DNA of 64,000 nt from Saccoglossus kowalevskii. Taxonomy: Eukaryota; Hemichordata; Enteropneusta; Harrimaniidae. The translations under genes and the position numbers were made by a program. The stretch lies in the NCBI RefSeq assembly GCF_000003605.2, contig NW_003112492.1:78378-142377 (forward strand). Reading direction: 5' to 3'. Under the pieces are notes generated by a model, which was not told the origin of the DNA, did not search any database, and was given only the letters and a program-made list of their open reading frames with translations. The number at the start of each line of letters is the position of its first letter. The first letter of the stretch is position 1. Below, piece by piece: positions 31,516 to 45,180 of the stretch.

Positions 31516-34510
31516 AAGGTGCTCCTGTTCAACTGGGTCTATCGGAATGCATTGCCATTATGATAGAAAGATGGCCACACAGCCCTGCCATGTGGTCCCT
31601 AATTTTTGGTACAACAGACAACCTTCTCAGCATTGAAGAAAATGGTAAAAATGGCATTAAAAAGAAGTGGGTCATCGTGGTAATGAAAAGTATTTAGTAT
31701 CCATAGAGCAATTTACCCTTTAAAGTTTTTCTAAAAGTGACTTTGGTAAGTTATTTCGATGATCAGTGGGTGATGTATTGCTTGCACACACTTCCTTCCT
31801 CCCGAGACCTGAACGCGTTGCAAGTCTTTACATCTACCGACACTTCGCTGTCATCACGTTGTCAGAGTGACCGTAAATACGATGATTTATGTAGACGCGG
31901 CCTAATTGTGCAACATACTGGAAATCTTCATCCCTTAAGCATTTCCTAATAGGAACAGATATTGCATGTCGTACGTGTTCCCACTGGCAAATCCGACTCA
32001 GATTATAATGGTAGCGATCTATAACAGATTCGTCTCCTAAAATTATATGATATGTTTAGGTCGAATACTTGTAAAAAGTGTTAAATTGAAAAACCTATGG
32101 GTTTTTACGGTGTTATGGCCCACCCTGGTCGTGGGACTCTTACGAGTGTTTGTCTGCAATGGTCACAAAAAATGAGCGATAGCATATGCCAAATGGGGAA
32201 ATAAAAAATAAGTGAGTTTTTTAATTCGGAGTACAGTCATCGGTATTGTTGCTAGAAGACTAACGATATGCTGGTAATCGTGCAGTGGTGACCGGAAACG
32301 TAATACATACGAATGGTGCTACGATATATAATTCGGATCGTTCGTGTCATTTTTTCGATCAGTTAAACTGTTAGGATAGGTGATATATTTTGCTAGCCCC
32401 TCCCCCTCCCCCAAAACGTGCTTGCGTCTTAATATATTCTACACGTCGAAAACAAATACTATATAAGCTACATAACTAAATTTTAAATTTGAATTTCGGA
32501 TTGTGCAAAGTGTGCGTTTGTTTGACTGCCATTGGATATATCAATGATTATAAAACATTGCCATAAACGCGTATTAATCTTTACTGAAGTTTTTAAGGTG
32601 ACCAAATTCATCCATTATTTGTGGCGTTAGGAAATAATAATTTATTTATTTGAGATTAAGAAGTAATATATATTATATATATATATTATATATATAGCAT
32701 GGAGAAACGGAAGGTGAGATACCTTTACACGGCGCATTCTCTAAATGTACAAAGTGCGCAATTTAACTCACTTATATAAACTGAAATGCAAATTCATTCA
32801 ATTTGGACGGGACCTTGAGTATGGACAAGAGGAGCATCGAGTACACTTACAAGGAAGATAGTGGATGCGTCTTACCATTTGCCTCATGAAGTGAAGAAAA
32901 AGAACACACTGCCCCGCTTGCCAGGAATATAACATCCAATCAGAGGGGGCGTAGAACTGTCGGTCCCATGTGCTTTTCTTGTCCTCAGTATCCTTGTCGT
33001 ATCGAGTGGCTGATTGCCCTGGGATGTCTGGATCTTACTGTGACAGATGGGTCTATGGTCTGACATGCTATACTTCACGAATAGTTCAATAGTCCAATGA
33101 AGTCCAATTTAAAATGCACGCACATGTTTGTTTCACCTCGAAATATATTTAAGTGAGAGTTTGTGCCAAATTAATAATACACGTGAGTTTAGCAATTAAA
33201 TCACATTAAACACAATCGCTAGATTAAGTGACTTTTTTTAGACATATAGCTAACATTACTATGATTCATTTCAGGTCATAGAACATCATTTCGAGATATG
33301 ATACTTTCACAGTAGATAGAAAAGCACAAAGATAATGTCGCACGTACTTTTAGTTGTTAATTGTAAACAAGTTTATGTACATTGTTTTCAATATTGAGTG
33401 TAGTAAAATCAATACACACTGAAGTCAACAAAAAAACGTGTACGCTATAAACTCAAACAACAATCGTCTTGATTCAAATCAAATAAGACTGATTTTAAAT
33501 GTTTGTTTGACTGTTCTTTTCTCGTTGAACACGTATATAAATATATATCTCATAAGTATAGCAAGCAGTACGACTACGAGGAGTCCGACCAAAGATAAAA
33601 TGTCAAGTTCTGCAATGAAGCATTCGGACGAAAAGCACTAGATGTATTTTAAATACCGTTAGCCAATTCTTCATCTTGATTATAATGGATGTCTCTATGC
33701 TGGAAATTACATGGATTTCTATACTTAAATATTTCATCATGATGGAGGATTTTTTCTAGGAAATTATTTCTTGATTTCTCAAATAGTGTGTTTGTTACAA
33801 TTTATGCCCATTCTTCGGTAGTACTGTTTGTCCACTTTTTATATGGCTAAATTGTGGTTGCCTAATTTTACTGCTCATTCTTGTAAATATATATTCTTTT
33901 TATTAACAGCCACAGTTGTAACCATTTGTTTCAATTTCCCCCATTTCAACACCGTCTTCACCGTTACCCGGTACCCAATGAATGAAACTGAACGCCTGAA
34001 CCGAGTCGAATATCTTGACTCTTCTTCGTAAGTTCAAGCTCGTGGCATCTGTTAATGGCCGCAGTGTCAACTCAGTATGACGTGAAATCTTGCTGGAAGA
34101 TTTCAAATTTATACGCAGTTAAAGGTTACTCCAGGGTCACTACTGTCTATTGCAATTCGCCTTGATTTATTTTACATACAGTGGTTAGTGTCGAACGTGC
34201 GTGTTTGAATAACTGACTTGTGATTTATTGTCGATGTCGTGCTGTTTTACATGTAGGACCCCGGTGTAAGAAACTTTGCCGTTGCCGCCAGGGGTTGGCG
34301 AACGTGTCAATGTTTAGTGTAGCATTGCAGACCACACGATTGCGACACTCACACACGCGCGTGCACTCTGGTCACTGTTTCTTTAAAGTTGGGTTCAGTG
34401 ATTTATGCGTCGCGAAGTTTTCTTAACTCTGTGATGTCAATGTACAGTGCTGTTGTGGTGCAGAGTACGCATGCTAGCGCCCTCTATGTAAAGATGGTCG
34501 GCAATGGGGT
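31516..34510. other. Non-coding DNA, no recognised gene
   Basis: Only short chance open frames. There is a TA-rich microsatellite at about 32668-32697. Nothing else is supported. Confidence 0.5.
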
Positions 34511-34514
34511 ACTG

Positions 34515-34700
34515 TAAAAGGATTAATTATTCACTGGGTTTTAATTTTGCTTATTTCGCTGACTGGAAAATGCGCTAAATTTAAACCCAGTGAATATGTG
34601 AAATTTAGCATAGAACACATTATCTAAATGATAAAACCATGAATTTAAAACTCACTGAATATGATTGAAATGGTAAATCAGCGAAATTTAAACCCAGTGA
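34515..34700. repeat. Dispersed repeat with AAACCCAGTGAA motifs
   Basis: TTCACTGGGTTTTAATTT at the left and AAATTTAAACCCAGTGAAAAT at the right are inverted partners. AAATTTAAACCCAGTGAATAT also occurs between them. The motif style matches the core of the 22313 element and a stretch at about 9520-9650. Confidence 0.5.
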
Positions 34701-34959
34701 AAATTTGTCATTAAATAAAAACGTAAATTCGTAGACACGGATAAAAATGTAATCAGCTATTTTATTATTCCGTAATTTGTACAAAGATCTTATTTTGTGT
34801 AAGCGTATAAAGCATTTTTTCAAATGAAATGTCGTAATTCATACTCAATTTCCAATTTTGATTCTTAAACACAAATTATCAAAAATATTATAAAAATGTG
34901 AAATGTAATTAGGAATTTGCTTTATCTGTAAAGTGTAAAAACCTATTTTTTTACTGTAA

Positions 34960-35678
34960 GGCCACACTGATTTAATTTTATGGATGACATCCTCTGGAGA
35001 CCCCAAAACTAATGCGAGAGGGCGAAAAAAAAATCCTGCCAAAAAAAAAACCCTGCTAAAACCACAGGACTACGGAGCTGCTATTACGAATTGGACCACA
35101 GAACACAATGTATCAAAAAACAACAAGAAGTCTTTATTTGTAGGAGGCACATGTTGATATACACATCTCGTACTGTATTACTGTCACAGGTATAACCATT
35201 TCAGACAAACTCTAGTACATGTAGTCATGATGAAGTACCTTCAATCACTACTTTATGACAATGACTAACAAAACATTGCAATGATACAGTAATGTCCTTG
35301 CTTGCTCCTCTCTACACAGTAGGGGTTAGCTTTAACCAATCTCTCGTATAGCTGTGTAAACGTCATATCTCCCTGGCCGACGTCAATTACGTACCAGTCT
35401 ACAACAATCCCTCAGTTTTTCCTCTGAACTGTTATGCTCACGTATTCCCGGCAACGCAATACGCATGTGCAGAAGATCATTTACGACAAAATTGGAACGT
35501 TTTTAGATAGTCCAAAAAGAGTTTTACGACAAGCCGACGCTTTGCGACAATATGAGTCGGCAAGTTCCGGACAGAAAACCGATCTGTGGAGTCTCGTCGT
35601 CGGAGATTTTTTTTTTTGAGAAAAGGCGAAAACTAAAGCGCGCGTGGATGTCATCCATACAATTAAGTCGGTGTGGCC
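34960..35678. mobile_element. 719-bp TIR element with TAA target duplication (Harbinger-like)
   Basis: Ends start GGCCACACTGATTTAAT and, inverted, GGCCACACCGACTTAAT. They match over about 35 bp, through ATGGATGACATCC. TAA lies directly on both sides (34957-34959 and 35679-35681). TAA/TTA duplications are the mark of PIF/Harbinger elements. There is no transposase, so the copy is non-autonomous. Three runs of 9-10 A or T lie just inside the ends. Confidence 0.8.
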
Positions 35679-35681
35679 TAA

Positions 35682-38295
35682 ATGGAACTTTTATTTTATT
35701 TCCCGTGAAAACGTAAAATGCCGTTTTTATCATTTCCTGTAACCTGTACCAGCTATCGCCCCTTGCCTTCCCTCTGCAAACCAACATGTACTGGAAACAT
35801 ATAACAGAAAGTGTACAAGATGACTCAGAAAATGGCAGTGATGTATATCGTAGAATATATAGTACGTGTATGTTGGTGGTCATGAATGATCAAATATTTA
35901 CCCGCCATAATTGTCAAAATTGAGTTTTCTACAAATCAAGCCACAGATTAATTAATCTGTACTTTGATCTCAATGTACCAAATTAAAAACACGTTGCGGA
36001 ATACAACAACGGCAAAATTGACAACAATGCATCCAATCTATACACTAGATTAAAAATCATATCTGAATTTACATTCTACTACAAACATTTTTACTCAATA
36101 AATGCTGGGTAGTGGTGCAATAGTATGTATATGCATAGAGGGAACACTCGGACCGGCGGATCCAGAAATTCGGTAAGGGGGGCGCACTCCTACTGACGTG
36201 ATGTGTCATTTGTTTGTGGGCTGAAGTTGGAGGGGGCGCCTGGGGATTGCTTTTTACCACCAAGCTTTTCAATATAACTTAACTTTTTAGCAAAAAAGTT
36301 AAGACTCATAAATAATTGAATTTTTTTCAACATTTGAATCATAATTTCATTCTCTTCATTGTGTCCAAACTATATTTAATGTTAACGTAGAAAGACTAGT
36401 CCCACCTTAGGCTGACAGCACCGTGATTGTCAGCCTACGCAAACTAACACATTCACTGGCCATGGGTCTGTACCCAGGTGTCACACGTTACACGGTAATT
36501 GCACAACACTATAACATGTTTATTCCTTGATTGCTTTCTTATTTCACACAAACTCTGAAACTGACAAACAATAAGAGAATTTATTGCCATATAAAAACTT
36601 TTTATGATGACACAAATGACTTAGTGTTGATCATCAGACCATTCCATGACGTTTACTGGCCTTGATCTCCTCTAAGTTATTGGCGTTGACTCAAACTTTT
36701 GCCATTTTCCATTTTCTTGTTCGAATCATGCTATGTATTGTGACCTCTTATTTCGCACTGTTTTACTTACACTATATCTAAATATCTTGAAAATTTTCTT
36801 AAACTTAAAATTTTCAAACAAATTTAGTACAAGAACCAAAGACACTGTAAGAAAATGATATATTTTTCGTTTTTTGAATATTTGTAGCAAATTGTAAAAC
36901 GTAACCTCGTGTGTCATATAGATAATTTACAATTAATTAGGAATAATCATACTGATACATTTTGTTTCACGAATTCTTGTAGATGACTCGGGGTGAGGTA
37001 CCCGCTGATTTCCTATGCAGCACACGTCGTGCGTGTCCGATTCAGGGCCGCGACTGCGAAGTGTGCGTGGAACAACAGCTTCTCAGTGTCCCTGTCGTAC
37101 CGGAGTAAAATAGACCCCTTTGTCTGTGTTGTTTTTGAAAAAACAGAACAGCCACTTACCACAGTACAAACATCGGGAATTCAAGATTTGAAGGGAAAAT
37201 ACAGTGTTTCGGATGAACGCCATTTAATTGAGCCTAGTGGCATATTAGTGGGGAATATCAACAATAGTCATAATGGTCCGTGTATGCTAAACTCATTTGT
37301 GCGCGGAGAAAGTAGCAGAGGGCTGCGAGGCAAGACTTTCATCGAACAAATGATGGTCTTTCAAGCGCTCCTTCATCTGGCCCATAGCGGTGTGTAATCC
37401 TTATAATTTCTTACGCTTCGCGTCTTGAAAACTCTTTGAAATTACTTCGTAATCCCTTTTCTAAACAAAACAATATTTATATGTGATTTGGCAAAGTACG
37501 ATCTCTTTAAAAAGAATCACCGACAGTTTACTTGAAGCGAAGTAAAACACCGGGCACATCTATAGCAAATCCGACACTACAAAAGCAATTAATTATTTAG
37601 AAGTCTTCAACCTTCGGGTAAAAATGTCGAAATCACTGTCCGTGGTTCAAAAGAAACGCCACAGTGTTATATACCTGGCTGGCCATTTATTATTAGGGTT
37701 TCATTCCAACTCTTCCTTCGTTCAAATCGTCATTAGAACACAACTTGTTTTAAAGCGAGGCAGCAATATCAACGTGACGCCTCATCGAAAATGCCAATAA
37801 CGTGGTTGACCGTGAGACTACAACGCTAATTTTGCAGAGGGAACAGAAATTTGGCAACATATGCATGGGAATGGAATTTTATACGGCATCCACAAATGAA
37901 AATGTGTAGTCAGAACACGCGCATATGGAGAATCTAACACCCTTCGCCATGGCAAAACTCGTTTCTTCTCCGTTGTATACTTGTTGTAGACAAAACAAAC
38001 CGTCCCCTTCTAAGCCGTTACTGTAGCCGTATAATTAGTAACACCTGGTTAGTATTGCTCCCGAGTTGCTGAGAAAACAAAATATGGAAAGTGTATCGAC
38101 CTCGACACGTGATGTCAATATTTGGGAGAAATTGTAACACATTTTATCGTTAATATACGGGGCAAAGTGACTTCTCCAACATGCCAACTGCGCTGGAGAA
38201 CAGTGTAAAAAGGTAAAACAATCGGCTAATCGCAACCAAACACCAGAACCCCCGCCCCTCCATATGATTTTCGGCGTTCTTCATTCGCTCCTTGT
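35682..38295. other. Non-coding DNA, no recognised gene
   Basis: A 134-codon open frame at 36993-37397 resembles no family I know and has no clear splice borders, so I do not call it a gene. About 36140-36260 (CCGGCGGATCCAG ... GGGGGGCGC) looks like a fragment of a common invertebrate repeat. Confidence 0.45.
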
Positions 38296-38299
38296 TTAA

Positions 38300-38424
38300 A
38301 GGGCGGCAGTCGCCGTGCTGCGACCCGTTCGATATGGGACTCATAGTGACGTATACAACGCGTGTAAAATACATTGTTTATTTACATGAAATTCGAACGC
38401 GCGCTGCGCGACGACCACCGCGCT
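38300..38424 (+). mobile_element. TTAA-flanked MITE, group 2, copy a
   Basis: A 125 bp element between TTAA sites at 38296 and 38425. The ends are AGGGCGGCAGTCG and, inverted, AGCGCGGTGGTCG, and the core is GACGTATACAACGCGTG. It matches 49923-50047 (inverted) and 56267-56368. Confidence 0.85.
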
Positions 38425-38429
38425 TTAAA

Positions 38430-41090
38430 GTACAATGACTCATTTTGAAATCGGAGGTGATCGAGCCATAAGTTATTTAACGAGAACGTAATTTAACAGT
38501 CTTTCGCGTGGAGTCTAGCAGCAATTGGCTTACTGTATATAGTAAGTTGTTAAAACATAGCAATACAACAACTTCGAAGCACTATGTTACGTGTGTAAAT
38601 TGTCAGTGGACAGGGTTCTACCAGTTTCATCGCTCTGAGTGTTACCATGATTCTAACTAAAACAGACATTCAATCGCACCCCCGCGCCCATCCGGACAGA
38701 CACCACAACGGTCCGCACCTCTAGCACAGTTGCTTCTATACACCAAGACGTCATCCGTAGCCGGAGTAACGCCCACAAGCCAATGCGTCGCATACTGTGT
38801 ATAGTTGCACAATATCCCAACATATGTCCATACAAACATTCCGGGGACGCGCTCCCATTCAGGTTGACTGAGATTTACCGCCAGTGATACCACCCTTCGT
38901 ACCCTGGAGACATGCTTGAGTTCGTAACAAAACTACACATTTAACGAATAAAGTAAAAACATGGGATTTGTTCATTTAGGGATAAAATCTGCAATCAGTA
39001 AACACGTTCACTACTGGACTTAAATCAGGTCACTTAGCAGAGAAATCGAAAACCATACTAATGGAAACGCCCAGTCCAGGCGCCCGGTTTAACAATCATC
39101 GCTTGACATTTCTTTTACGCGGAAATGTATGCTGTAATCACATTGAACAAAACGGATGCATTTTCAAACATGTTTTTTTAAGGTTTCGCCACTGTGTCGC
39201 CAGTGTTCCGCCCCTGTATATTTTATTTATAATTATTTGTTATTAATCAACGATTGACACCCCCAAAAGTAAGAATGGCTTCGACAAACCAGTTTCATTA
39301 AACCCACGGTATGCATTCAAGAAGTTACTACATTATAAAATACATATTCTACGAAGGAAGCGTTTATACATAGGGTACAACGTCAGGATATGCAGGGGTA
39401 CAACAGCTGGAAAACTGTGCTTGTATTTGCATTAACACGGACCACGTGATATGATATATTTTGTATTGTGTTATTTTTGCTCATTTCATTTAAAATTATT
39501 GGCCGTGTCTAAGTTCGTGTACGACGACACTCATGTTACTGGCATTTTCTTGGTTTGTGGGTGATGTATAATTGCCCAACACGAAATAGACAGTTGGTAT
39601 GATCTCCAGAGAATCTGGAAAGGATCTCACTTCGTAAAGTAATTACTAGGGCATTCCTTTCCCTAACAATAGCGTGACATGACCAGAGCCGCGGAAACGT
39701 TCTCCCTCGTGTGATGTCATCTAGTTTGGTGATTTATGTGCACCCCTGTGATGACTGTGTCTTCTAAATCCTTTGGCACCGGTATCTCCCGTGAATCCTG
39801 TCCATCTGCTGATGTATCTTGTCAACGCTGGCCACATGGTCATCATCTCGTGTTATTTGTATGTAATTAGTTTCTCGGTTCCTGGGAAACGTTTGGATTG
39901 TCGATTACTTACTGCTCCTCCGAGACCCGAGACATGAAACCTAATCGTCGAGAAATGGATACGTTGCCATGACACTCAATCGTCAGGACACTGATGCCTT
40001 TACTGGGAAAACTTGCCAGACAAATGAAACCATCACGGCGATTTAGCGGACGAGTGTATAAAAAAGTCGTACTTAGTAACATTTCACTAGGAAAATCACC
40101 CACAGATATTGTCATTCTAAATCTACCATGCAATCACTTTCTTTCACATAAATTTCAATTTAACCTATACAACTGTATATGGGATTTCGACCACGATTCG
40201 AGTTTTTGAACTTTTCCACCCAATTGTTATACACTGTAGAACAATGTTTTATTTCTCACATAAAACGCAAACAACAATGGACCATTCATTGATCATTGGT
40301 TAACATGGGATTACATTCTAGTTATTTTAGTAAACGTTTACTGAAACCTATAGCGCTACACCATATACTGTCGGTATAAAATTAAAATCCCAAGACCAAA
40401 AACATATTGTCAAGAACCCAATAAACAGTGCTGCCCTACACCAATATACCAAACACTCACCGCTTTCGTTTATAAACACTGCTCTTGGAACGCACTGGTA
40501 TGCCGAATATAGCGTGTCTCACTGGGAAGTAGTTTGGCCAAGCACTGGTTTAGGTTATGTCTTCTATTCCCAAGTAACATTCCATCGCTAATTTTTCTGA
40601 CTACTTTATACAAACAACAGATCATAGTCTATCCATCGTTCTGGTGTCAGTTTTTCTTGTTATTCAATTTGCCCACTGTAATATAAGCTTCTAATAACAA
40701 ATACTCATTGTCAATTGTTATTGTTTTCTCCGTGATTCACACAAAAAAAAAATATTGAAATTATTATAAATTTAGAACGCATCGTAGACAACAACAATGT
40801 TTTTAGTCTACACTGAAAAAATGTCAAAACAATGTTTTAATAAAACGTCAGCTACATACCATTTCCTGTATAGAATTGAATAACAGGGTGACCTAAAAAC
40901 ACAAACATCGTGGAAGGTTTTTCAAATGGATTTTATACAAACAAATACGCTCAAGATATGAAGTTCTAATATTAACCGCCTGCGTCATCATGGAAACCTT
41001 TAATGTTTTACACGTCAAATATGACGCGCATGATTTTGATATGACCATGTTTAAAACACTTTATAGTTTCGTGACTTTTTTGTCTAAAAA
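38430..41090. other. Non-coding DNA, no recognised gene
   Basis: Short chance frames only; no repeat or RNA gene recognised. Confidence 0.45.
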
Positions 41091-41095
41091 ATATA

Positions 41096-41430
41096 CATTA
41101 CATCACTTCACATTACATCACATCACATTCGGATCTTTACATAACAGTTTATGCATTAGTAGTTTATTGCATTGCATTGCATTACATTACAGTACATTGC
41201 ATTACATTACATCACATCACATCACATCACATCACATCACATCACATCACATCACATCACATACATCACAACACATCACAACACATCACATCACATTCGG
41301 ATCTTTACATAACAGTTTATGCATTAGTACAGTTCATCACATCACATCACATCACATCACATTACAGTACATCACATCACATTCGGATCTTTACATAACA
41401 GTCCATGCATTACTACAGTTCATTACATTA
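41096..41430. repeat. Composite (ACATC)n satellite with a 40-bp spacer used three times
   Basis: Runs of the pentamer CACAT/ATCAC alternate with a unique block beginning ACATTCGGATCTTTACATAA. That block occurs at 41125, 41293 and 41379 (spacing 168 and 86 bp). The blocks are almost identical, so they were duplicated together with the pentamer runs. Confidence 0.9.
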
Positions 41431-43090
41431 ATTACATTATCACGTATCGGTTGGATTTGGGAATTTTAACTTCCGTACGAAATCGGTTAAAATATTTGTA
41501 CTGCTTTTAAATTAACAATTTCCAATCCATTGATATCTACTTCATATCTTTGTAAAACTCACCCCATGACAATATAATAGGTATTCGCCATCGGTCATTT
41601 TATTTAAATACGCAGCACAGACCACCAAAGACGTGGTCAATTGGGACTTCAGTCACCTTATGTCATCAAAATATACAAAGCTATAAAACAAAAATGCACA
41701 AAGGAGTAATATTGTTTACAACACACACCGGATCGCCAAGCAATCAAGTCCCTTCTGTCATAACTCCACGGTGTGTAGACGACATTTTAGCATGATACAC
41801 ACGTGGTGTGTTTATAAATATCTTCGTCTTCATAGTAGGGGTTGTACCATTGGCTATTTTACGGTGTGGAGACTATTTTATAAGTTTGATAATTAACAGA
41901 ATGCAGTCAAATCCCGTGGTATAATCCCGCGAGAAGAGACATTGCAAAATACTTGTAGTTATTTGTTTTGACTGGCTTATTTAAAAATGGATTTACGTCA
42001 TGGAGAAATCGCAGTCACTGTTCCCATGGAAACAAGTTCAGTCACCTCCTTTTTTATAAAACTTTTTGCTCAGAAAGAATTTGTAGTGTTTTTAACTTAT
42101 CTTTATTCTGACGCTTAGTCAGTTTAATTTCAAAGGTGTGAATTCCCGAGTAACTTGTTTGTACTACGGGTGATGGGACCTTACATTGTATCAAGGTTCA
42201 TTGTTATGAATGAGTGTGGAGTGGTAAATAACACTCACCACAACCTATGCGAACATTAGGACATCATAATTAGCGTGAAGATGTACAAGTTCTAACTAAT
42301 TCAAGTTGGAAAAAAATATTGTAAATATTGTACTGATACAATACCGGGGTGAGATGCAGTAGAGGGGACATCAACGTCGATATTCGATTCCAATACATGT
42401 ATACAGGACGAATTACTAAACGTATATACTTTCTAGAATCTCAAAACGGCAATGAAATAATGATGTAATGTGTATGATGTAATGATGGGTTAGGAGTATA
42501 TGTTCCCATATATGTTGATGCCGTAGTTTTCTAATGTTTTCTAATGTTGTACTTATTAGTCAATATTGGTTTCTAAGCTGTAACATAATTCAAAGCCGGC
42601 ATTAGTTCATGTTTGTTATTGATAATGGTTGACAAAATGTATTCTGTTTTCTCTTCAACGTCGCTATCGAGTTTTGTACTGTGTGTTTTGCACGTTGTGT
42701 AGAGCCGTTTGGAGAAATTTTAAGCAATGTTACCGATCTATCCAAGGGATATTTGAATCTGAAATCGTGTTATACTTAATTCCAAGCCACCCCTCACACA
42801 CAATCTCTGATCGATATGCTAAAAAAAATTCGATATGAATAAAAACAGGAGTTCGTTCAATTGTTGTGAATTGCGTGTAATCAACCACATCTCTTTCTCC
42901 TTCCTTTATGTATAAATATTTCTTCTAGATCTGTTGAAGTCCCAAAATATTAGTACACCCGATCTTCGCTGTTATGACAACTTGATCTGTAAACATAAGA
43001 TACACATTGATCTTGTGTTGCAGCATGTCATGTGATGCCAGGAATAGAGAAAAGCATGTCGACTAGAATATAGCTTGCAGATAGATACTG
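41431..43090. other. Non-coding DNA, no recognised gene
   Basis: No coding exon, RNA gene or clear repeat seen. Confidence 0.45.
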
Positions 43091-43097
43091 TAATTAA

Positions 43098-43254
43098 AGC
43101 GGGGGAGTCGTCACCTGCGCATGCGTCAGATGGCCGTAGCGTGTCATTGTTTCCAAACAAGCGTCTAACCATGAGCCTTTGGGTTTTTAGCGTGTGTTGT
43201 TATCGTCGCTTGGGACTTAATTCCCGCGCGTGCGCAGGTGGCGACCCTCCCGCT
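43098..43254 (-). mobile_element. TTAA-flanked MITE, group 1, copy c
   Basis: A 157 bp inverted copy of 17548-17704, with TTAA at 43094 and 43255. The ends AGCGGGGGAGTCGTCACC and, inverted, AGCGGGAGGGTCGCCACC are the best kept of the group. Confidence 0.85.
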
Positions 43255-44481
43255 TTAAACTCCCATATACGACAATGTAAATACTCGTAAAGAAAGGCTA
43301 TTTTACACATTAAGTTAAGTTGTTAAAATAATAAGTTAAAAATATTTACAAGAGTGACTTGTCCATTTGTTAAAACCAAACTGTAAACAGCATCAACATA
43401 GATGTGAAAGTAATGGCATGTAATGGCAAGAAAAACATTATCTACTTGACTACCCACCCTGAATGTATCAGTCCGGCATATCAAACTCTAGGTTTTTTCT
43501 AAAATGTATTCAAGGTATTTGGAAGAGTGGACGCGATGGGTTAGGTTAACAGTATGATGAGAAAAAGTAAAACATTATTCGAGGTGCAAACACAAGTCTC
43601 GTGGCACTCTCACTCTCAACGAGATCTCCGCGGCCATTTCCGCCTAAAGTTCATTTTGGCCTTAACTAGACACTCTGTAGCAGTTGACGCAAATGTGTTT
43701 TCATTTCCACTACTTGTTGGTGAAATACAATCCTGCTACTGAATTCTCACCAAGAAAACATGTTTCCAACATGCTCCTGGTGAGAATGGTTCAGTGACGG
43801 TATTAACACCGTGACGATACAATACAGAACTTCCATTCTCACTGATTGATACGTATGAATATCTTTTTCTCCCCAACAAAAATGAGATCGAAAAAACAGG
43901 CACGTAAACTGTTTAAAAGTGACCAGTTCACACAGAAATCTCGCAGTCATTCCTCACAGTGAATATACAGAGCCCCACGTAAGATACACACACACATATA
44001 TATATAAAAATTATGATTCAGTTCATAGCACTGCTACTAACTTGCAAAGTTCCGTAGATGTAATGCACGGAGATGCAGGCCAGCATATATTATCCAAATA
44101 CCTGAATTTCAAAATGCTCTATTCATTTAATTCAACCGTGCAGATTATGCATGTACTTGATTTTGGCGACCATAAATCTATGACTTCGTTTTTGTCTCGT
44201 TTTTTATGACCCACTTCAATCAGGTACAAATAATGTACCCAATTGTTTTGTCGCTCTAACTTGAGACAACCCACAAGTGTATAGATGTTCTCTTGTTACC
44301 TGAATGCACATTTTTAAAACTCGTTATAGATAATTTGTATCACGTCACGTTCTCGAAGGATTAGGCTGTTTGAATATTAGACATCAAGTTAAAAAAATAT
44401 TATGAACCAACCGATATATAACATCCCAACTTCGCTTGATTCACGGTCATGTATCATTAAAAGGCTTTTGATTTGCATGTG

Positions 44482-44512
44482 TTTAAAGCGATGCAGTCGT
44501 CGCACTGCGTGG
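44482..44512 (+). mobile_element. Solo end of a TTAA-type MITE
   Basis: TTTAAAGCGATGCAGTCGTC followed by GCACTGCG has the left-end pattern of group 2. No matching right end was found nearby, so this is a truncated copy or chance. Confidence 0.35.
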
Positions 44513-44949
44513 GGCTTAACATTCGTACCATGCAAGGTATACAGCGCATGTGAATTAACAAAAAAATGTTCACAATTTGAGTCGAGAAACTGTGTGTCAA
44601 TTCACATACTGAGGTTTTACATTTACCATATCAGAAGTATTTTAAATTTGTCAGTCGATTGGAGGGCATAAGGTTGACGACATGCTATTACGTCTACTAC
44701 ATGTGGCGTTGCTGATCTGTAGCACCGCCATGAAGCTAATACTTTGATTACTATTATGGAAATAAGAAATCTTTGTTCTCCTTCTAGTGTCATATGTACT
44801 TTAGCATCATTATACTTTTTGATTATTTTTATATAATCTTGTTCATGGTTAAATAAAATGATTTCAATAAATCGAACCATAAAGTACAAACATCCGGGTA
44901 CTTTCTAGGGTTAAACGTTCTCTATATCAGCCTCATTATATTATTCTGA

Positions 44950-44950
44950 T

Positions 44951-45037
<87 letters not shown>

Positions 45038-45038
45038 T
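44950..45038. repeat. (TTTA)n microsatellite, ~22 units
   Basis: About 89 bp of nearly uninterrupted TTTA units. It abuts TTATAAGACAATTCTTTATTT, which reads on the - strand like a retroposon tail, so the microsatellite probably grew from that tail. Confidence 0.95.
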
Positions 45039-45180
45039 AAGACAATTCTTTATTTAAAAAAAGAAACAAAGAACACCCACATCATTCACCCTGCAAATAC
45101 GATTAGATTGACGGTCATGTTTAACAAGGACGTGGAGAAGGCTATCCCATGTACATGACAAGCAAATTCAAAAACATTGT
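45039..45180 (-). repeat. Probable retroposon 3' fragment, - strand
   Basis: On the - strand it ends AAATAAAGAATTGTCTTAT followed by (TAAA)n. The tail is similar to the one at 19233-19260. The family is not identified. Confidence 0.4.

Noticed and set aside
36993-37397. 134-codon open frame
   Set aside because: No recognised motif, no convincing start context or splice borders, and no conserved pattern. A chance frame is the simpler reading.
41096-41430. CRISPR-like array
   Set aside because: Repeat and spacer spacing is irregular, the short unit is a slipping pentamer, and the DNA is animal nuclear.
40990-41469. 159-residue open frame rich in His, Ser and Thr
   Set aside because: It is a translation of the (ACATC)n satellite.
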